The notes beneath the pieces were generated by a model that made no database searches, was not told where the DNA came from, and saw only the letters and a program-made list of their open reading frames with translations. This document shows positions 60,325 through 64,000 of a stretch of 64,000 bases of DNA, piece after piece; position 1 is the stretch's first letter; each line of letters starts with the position of its first letter. A program made the position numbers and the translations under genes. This stretch comes from an uncultured Pseudomonadota bacterium. Its GTDB lineage: Bacteria; Myxococcota_A; UBA9160; PR03. The stretch is taken from NCBI GenBank assembly GCA_900696485.1, contig CAADGG010000073.1, positions 1 to 64,000 of the forward strand, in the 5' to 3' direction.

Positions 60325-61698
60325 ATGGTCGCGAGTGAGCGTCCGCTGGCGGTGGTGATTCTGGCTGCCGGCCAGGGCAAGCGGATGAAGTCGGGCCTGG
60401 TGAAGGTCCTGCACGAGGTCGCGGGCCGGCCGATGCTCGCGTACTCGCTCGCGCTCGCCGACGCGCTCGACGCCGAGCGGGTCGTCGTCGTCGTCGGGCG
60501 CGATTCCGAGAAGGTGCGCGACGCCTTCGCCGGGCGCCCGCTGTTCGTCAACGGGCGGGCCTGCTTCGTCGAGCAGGAGGAGCGGCGCGGGACGGGCCAC
60601 GCGGTCCAGACGGCGCAACCGGCGCTCGACGGCTTCGCTGGGGACGTGCTGATCCTGTGCGGCGACACGCCGCTGCTGCGGCTCGAGACGCTCGAGCGCA
60701 TGCGCGCGCAGAAGGCCGACGCGCGCCTCGACCTGCTGATCCTGTCGGCGCCCGCGCCGATGCCCGGCGTGCTCGTGCGCGGGACGGATGGGCGCGTCGA
60801 GCGCATCGTCGAGCTGGTCGACGCGACGCCCGAGGAGAGACAGATTCGCGAGGGCAATACCGGCGTCTACCTGGTCGCTGCCGAGTTCCTGCGCAAGGCG
60901 CTCGAGCAGCTCGACGACCGGAACGCCCAGCACGAGTTCTACGTGACCGACATCGTGAAGATCGCCGTGCGCGAGGGCCGGGCGCTCGATGCGCTGTGCC
61001 TCGACGATGCGGACGAGGCGCTCGGCATCAATACGCGCGCCGAGCTGGCGCGCGCCAGCGCCGTCGCGCGTCGCCGCGTGGTGGAGCGGCTGATGGACGA
61101 CGGCGTCACCTTCATCGATCCCGAGGCCGTCTGGCTCGACGTGGACGTCGAAGTGGGACGCGACACCGTGATCGAACCCGGCGTGATGATCACCGGCCCG
61201 TCGCGGGTCGGCGAGCGCTGTCGCGTGCGCGCGCACACGGTGATCGAGTCCTCGGTGCTGAGCGACGACATCGTGATCGGCCCCAGCGCCCACCTGCGGC
61301 CCGGCTGCCGGATCGAGGCGGGCGTGCGGATCGGGAACTTCGTCGAGGTGAAGAACAGCCACGTCGGCCCCGGCGTGAAGGCCGATCACCTGTCCTACAT
61401 CGGCGACGCCGACGTCGCGGCCGGAGCCAGCTTCGGCTGCGGCTCGATCACGGTGAACTACGACTGGCAGCACAAGCACCGCACGACGATCGGCGAGGGC
61501 GCCGTCATCGGCTGCAACGCCAATCTGGTGGCGCCGCTCCGGCTCGGCGCACGCGCGTACGTGGCGGCCGGCTCGACGATCACCGGCGACGTCCCGGACG
61601 GGGCGCTCGCCGTGGCGCGCGAGCGCCAGCGCAATGTCGAGGGATGGGCGGATCGCAAACGCCCGCGCAAGGCCAAGCTCGAGCCAGGCAAGGAGTGA
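60325..61698 (+). CDS. glmU: Bifunctional GlmU: GlcNAc-1-P uridyltransferase / glucosamine-1-P acetyltransferase
   Basis: A 457-residue enzyme making UDP-GlcNAc for peptidoglycan and LPS. The pyrophosphorylase domain has LAAGQGKRMKS and, later, LCGDTPLL and the GNTGVYL segment. The left-handed beta-helix has hexapeptide repeats (VEVGRDTVIEPGVMITGPS), with the acetyltransferase motif KADHLSYIGDADVAAGASFG and NYDWQHKHRTTIGEGAVIGC. I prefer ATG 60325 (MVASERPLAVVILAAG) with GGGGGA at 60309-60314; an upstream in-frame ATG at 60253 would add 24 residues. glmS begins 6 bases after the stop, so they are one unit. Confidence 0.95.
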   Translation: MVASERPLAVVILAAGQGKRMKSGLVKVLHEVAGRPMLAYSLALADALDAERVVVVVGRDSEKVRDAFAGRPLFVNGRACFVEQEERRGTGHAVQTAQPALDGFAGDVLILCGDTPLLRLETLERMRAQKADARLDLLILSAPAPMPGVLVRGTDGRVERIVELVDATPEERQIREGNTGVYLVAAEFLRKALEQLDDRNAQHEFYVTDIVKIAVREGRALDALCLDDADEALGINTRAELARASAVARRRVVERLMDDGVTFIDPEAVWLDVDVEVGRDTVIEPGVMITGPSRVGERCRVRAHTVIESSVLSDDIVIGPSAHLRPGCRIEAGVRIGNFVEVKNSHVGPGVKADHLSYIGDADVAAGASFGCGSITVNYDWQHKHRTTIGEGAVIGCNANLVAPLRLGARAYVAAGSTITGDVPDGALAVARERQRNVEGWADRKRPRKAKLEPGKE

Positions 61699-61704
61699 CC
61701 GCAC

Positions 61705-63540
61705 ATGTGTGGAATCGTCGGCTACATCGGGCGCGAACCGCGCGCCACCGAGATCCTGATCGACGGGCTGCGGCGTCTCGAGTACCGCGGCTACGACTCC
61801 TCCGGCATCGCGATCTTCGAGAACCGCAGTCTCTCGATCCGGCGCGCCGTCGGCAAACTCAGCAACCTCGAAGCCGTGCTGCGCGATCGTCCGCTCGCCG
61901 GCCGCGTCGGCATCGGCCACACGCGCTGGGCCACGCACGGCAAGCCCTCCGAACGCAACGCACATCCGCACCAGGCCGGTCGCGTCGTCGTCGTGCACAA
62001 CGGCATCATGGAGAACTACCGCGTGCTGCGCGACGAGCTCGAGGCCGACGGACATGTGATCGCGTCGGATACCGATACCGAGCTGATCGCCCACCTGATC
62101 GATGACCGACTCTCGGCCGGCAGCGACCTGGTCCGCGCCGTCCGCGAGGCTTGCGGCCGCGTCGTCGGCTCCTACGCGTTCGGCGTGCTCTCGGAGAGCG
62201 ACCCGGACCACATCGTCGTCGCGAAGCACGGCGGCAGCCCGATCGTGCTCGGCCTCGGCGAGAAGCAGAGCTTCCTCGCCAGCGACATTCCGGCGATCCT
62301 GCCCTACACGCGCCAGATGCTGTTCCTGGAGGACGGCGAGTTCGCCGTGCTCTCCGAGGACGGCGTGCAGGTGCTCGACGGGGCCGGCCGCCCGATCGAC
62401 CGCGAGCCGCGCGCGATCGCCTGGGATCCCGTCTCCGCCGAGAAGGGCGGCTACGACCGCTTCATGCAGAAGGAAATCTACGAACAGCCGCGCGCGATCA
62501 CCGACACGATCGGCACGCGCGTGCTGGAGATCGAGGGCGATCTCGACTTGAACGGCATCGACCTGTCCCCGGAGCGCATCGCCGGGATCCGGCGCATTGC
62601 GCTGGTGGCCTGCGGCACCGCCTGGCACTCGTGCCTGGTCGGCAAGTACATGATCGAGCAGCTCGCCGGCATCCCGTGCGACGTCGATCTGGCCAGCGAG
62701 TTCCGCTACCGCGGCCCGATCCTCGGCGAGGACACGCTGGTGATCCCTGTCTCGCAATCCGGCGAGACGGCCGACACGCTGGCCGCGCTGCGCGAGGGCA
62801 AGGCGCAGGGCTCGCGCGTGCTGGCCGTCTGCAACGTGCGCGACGCCACGATCGCCCGCGAGAGCCACGACGTGCTCTACACCCACGCGGGACCCGAGAT
62901 CGGCGTTGCCAGCACCAAGGCGTTCACGACCCAGGTGGTGGCGCTGTACATGCTCGCGGTGAAGCTCGGCCTGGTGCGCGGCAAGCTCACGCGGGAGCAG
63001 GGACGCCAGCGCGTGCGGGATCTGATGCGCCTGCCGCGGCTCGTCGAGCAGGTGCTCCAGCTCGACGCCGAGGTCGAGCAGGTGGCCCGCAAGTACATGC
63101 ACGCGCAGGACTTCCTGTACCTCGGCCGCGGCGCCATGGTGCCGATCGCGTTCGAGGGCGCGCTGAAGCTCAAGGAGATCTCGTACATCCACGCCGAGGC
63201 CTACGCCGCCGGCGAGATGAAACACGGCCCGATCGCGCTGATCGACGAGAAGATGCCCGTCGTCGTGATCGCCAACCGCAGCCCCATCTACGACAAGGTG
63301 GTCTCGAACCTCGAGCAGGTCCGCGCGCGCGACGGCATGGTCATCGCCATCGCCAGCGAAGGCGACGACAGCATCGCCGAGAAGGCCGACGACGTCCTCT
63401 ACGTCCCGGACCTCGGCGAGTACCTGACGACGGTGCTCGTCACCGTCCCGCTGCAACTGCTCGCCTACCACGTCGCGATGCTCAAGGGCACCGACGTCGA
63501 CCAGCCGCGCAACCTCGCGAAGAGCGTGACGGTGGAGTAG
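61705..63540 (+). CDS. glmS: Glucosamine-fructose-6-phosphate aminotransferase
   Basis: A 611-residue enzyme that makes glucosamine 6-phosphate from fructose 6-phosphate and glutamine, feeding GlmU. It begins MCGIVGYIG, so Cys2 is the glutaminase nucleophile, with [14 protein letters not shown] and [18 protein letters not shown]. The two SIS domains carry [31 protein letters not shown] and [20 protein letters not shown], ending in [11 protein letters not shown] as in complete GlmS. No glmS ribozyme sequence is evident in the 6-base gap to glmU. The SD is AAGGAG at the end of glmU. Confidence 0.97.
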   Translation: MCGIVGYIGREPRATEILIDGLRRLEYRGYDSSGIAIFENRSLSIRRAVGKLSNLEAVLRDRPLAGRVGIGHTRWATHGKPSERNAHPHQAGRVVVVHNGIMENYRVLRDELEADGHVIASDTDTELIAHLIDDRLSAGSDLVRAVREACGRVVGSYAFGVLSESDPDHIVVAKHGGSPIVLGLGEKQSFLASDIPAILPYTRQMLFLEDGEFAVLSEDGVQVLDGAGRPIDREPRAIAWDPVSAEKGGYDRFMQKEIYEQPRAITDTIGTRVLEIEGDLDLNGIDLSPERIAGIRRIALVACGTAWHSCLVGKYMIEQLAGIPCDVDLASEFRYRGPILGEDTLVIPVSQSGETADTLAALREGKAQGSRVLAVCNVRDATIARESHDVLYTHAGPEIGVASTKAFTTQVVALYMLAVKLGLVRGKLTREQGRQRVRDLMRLPRLVEQVLQLDAEVEQVARKYMHAQDFLYLGRGAMVPIAFEGALKLKEISYIHAEAYAAGEMKHGPIALIDEKMPVVVIANRSPIYDKVVSNLEQVRARDGMVIAIASEGDDSIAEKADDVLYVPDLGEYLTTVLVTVPLQLLAYHVAMLKGTDVDQPRNLAKSVTVE

Positions 63541-63625
63541 CGGGGCGAGCGGGGGCTCGTCCGCGGCGATCCAGCAGGACAGAGGGGCGGTCAGCGCCCG
63601 ATGTCCGTCGAGGCCTCTCGACGAA

Positions 63626-63656
63626 CGACGATTCCTTCTGCCGGCAGGAATCGTCG
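63626..63656 (+). terminator. Hairpin downstream of glmS
   Basis: Arms cgacgattcct (63626-63636) and aggaatcgtcg (63646-63656) pair perfectly with a 9-base loop that contains part of a ctgccggcag palindrome. It lies 86 bases beyond the glmS stop. There is no U-run, but the stem is the best terminator candidate in the gap. Confidence 0.5.
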
Positions 63657-63771
63657 AAGCCGCCCAGCCTCTCGCGAAATTCCTCGCCGACATAGCCTTC
63701 GATTCACGCTGGTTTCGGGTCTAGACGTGTGTCCACGGCTACGCCGCCGCCTCGCCAACCGGCCGCTGCGA

Positions 63772-63789
63772 GCCGGAAGATCTTCCGGC
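63772..63789. promoter_or_regulatory. Perfect 18-bp palindrome gccggaagatcttccggc
   Basis: A perfect dyad without loop at 63772-63789, about 125 bases upstream of the secreted protein start. It may be an operator for a dimeric regulator or, less likely, a stem-loop. It is followed by the AT-rich promoter-like patch. Confidence 0.6.
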
Positions 63790-63912
63790 CTAAATTGGAT
63801 TGTATCCGAAATAAGAACGTGTCAGGATACGAATGCCGAGCACGGATTCGAGACTCCGGCGGTAGATCGCCGCCGGGCGCTCCGGTCCATCGCGCCGGTG
63901 GAGGAGACATCC

Positions 63913-64000
63913 ATGAGACGAATCGCCCTCGCTCTGGTCAGCAGCCTGCTCGCGAGTCAGACCGCCTCTGCGGACCCTTCCTGGTCCACGATCGGCATCA
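63913..64000 (+). CDS. Secreted protein, N-terminus only (window edge)
   Basis: The start of a gene cut by the right edge. The ATG at 63913 has GGAGGAG at 63899-63905. The 29 visible residues (MRRIALALVSSLLASQTASA, then DPSWSTIGI) are a classical signal peptide with an Ala-Ser-Ala cleavage site and the first mature residues. The frame is open to the edge. The mature product cannot be named. It has its own upstream region with a palindrome and an AT-rich patch, so it is probably regulated separately from glmS. Confidence 0.75.
   Translation, partial: MRRIALALVSSLLASQTASADPSWSTIGI

Larger units (their letters stand above)
63541..63912. other. Intergenic region between glmS and a secreted protein gene
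   Basis: 372 bases. It holds the hairpin at 63626-63656, the 18-bp palindrome at 63772-63789, an AT-rich patch (63788-63815), and an inverted pair gtatcc/ggatac at 63802-63807 and 63824-63829. A minus-strand reading frame here (63704-63910) looks fortuitous. The patch and palindrome suggest the promoter region of the gene at 63913. Confidence 0.6.

Noticed and set aside
61699..61704. A glmS ribozyme before glmS.
   Set aside because: Only 6 bases separate glmU and glmS, and the upstream sequence is glmU coding; there is no room for the fold.
63704..63910. A 68-codon minus-strand frame before the secreted protein gene.
   Set aside because: No Shine-Dalgarno site, no domain, and it covers the palindrome and AT-rich promoter-like patch.

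Overview
The window is one contiguous stretch of a very GC-rich chromosome, roughly 70% G+C by eye. Genes are densely packed on both strands, with many 4-base start/stop overlaps. The content is ordinary Gram-negative housekeeping: an LPS-heptose type adenylyltransferase, an AsmA-like envelope protein, OmpA-family lipoproteins, an RND/MMPL exporter, GlmU/GlmS, FabH, LeuRS, MutS2, HflX, ComM and FolC. The HflX N-terminus, the PtsP with a GAF domain, the cytochrome oxidase layout and the lipoproteins rich in aspartate loops fit the old deltaproteobacterial groups (Myxococcota or Binatota-like). This placement is inference; there is no rRNA or tRNA gene here to test it. I saw no phage, insertion sequence or CRISPR array.

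Layout. 1-10248 (minus strand) is one long transcription unit: AsmA-like protein, HldE-type adenylyltransferase, then a MoxR/Bat cluster (MoxR, DUF58, DUF4381-like, BatA, a BatB-BatC fusion, and BatD, which runs off the left edge). 10419-14750 holds an XRE-type regulator, PtsP, a DUF374 acyltransferase and an EamA transporter. 15039-23134 (plus) is an aa3-type oxidase block: heme O synthase, an MFS protein, DUF420, a diheme cytochrome c, a 34-residue membrane peptide, CoxB, CoxA, subunit III, subunit IV, a second subunit III-like protein and a CxxC membrane protein. LeuRS, the pyruvate phosphate dikinase/PEP synthase regulator, an MMPL exporter, a D-2-hydroxyacid dehydrogenase, UspA, an MFS protein, a GH15 glucanase and ComM follow up to 36987.

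37430-42670 is an envelope region: OmpA-like lipoprotein, secreted VWA protein, a lipoprotein with eight EF-hand-like loops, and a patatin phospholipase. 42871-45469 has an NRDE protein, a small Cys-rich protein and FolC. 45417-51872 is a glycan-processing island: a GH20-type hexosaminidase, a divergent GH36 alpha-galactosidase fused to a HAD phosphatase, and a FAD oxidoreductase. 51967-60156 (minus) holds MutS2, GluQ, glutaryl-CoA dehydrogenase, a phasin-like protein, FabH and HflX. 60325-63540 is glmU-glmS, followed by the start of a secreted protein at the right edge.

Most notable items: the CoxA subunit has lost the K-channel lysine and two partner residues; the GH36-HAD fusion appears to be a two-step enzyme; at least two genes (the MFS at 15990 and GluQ at 55433) have no usable ATG/GTG/TTG start and seem to begin at ATT and CTG; and several long perfect hairpins sit in intergenic gaps where a simple terminator would not be expected.
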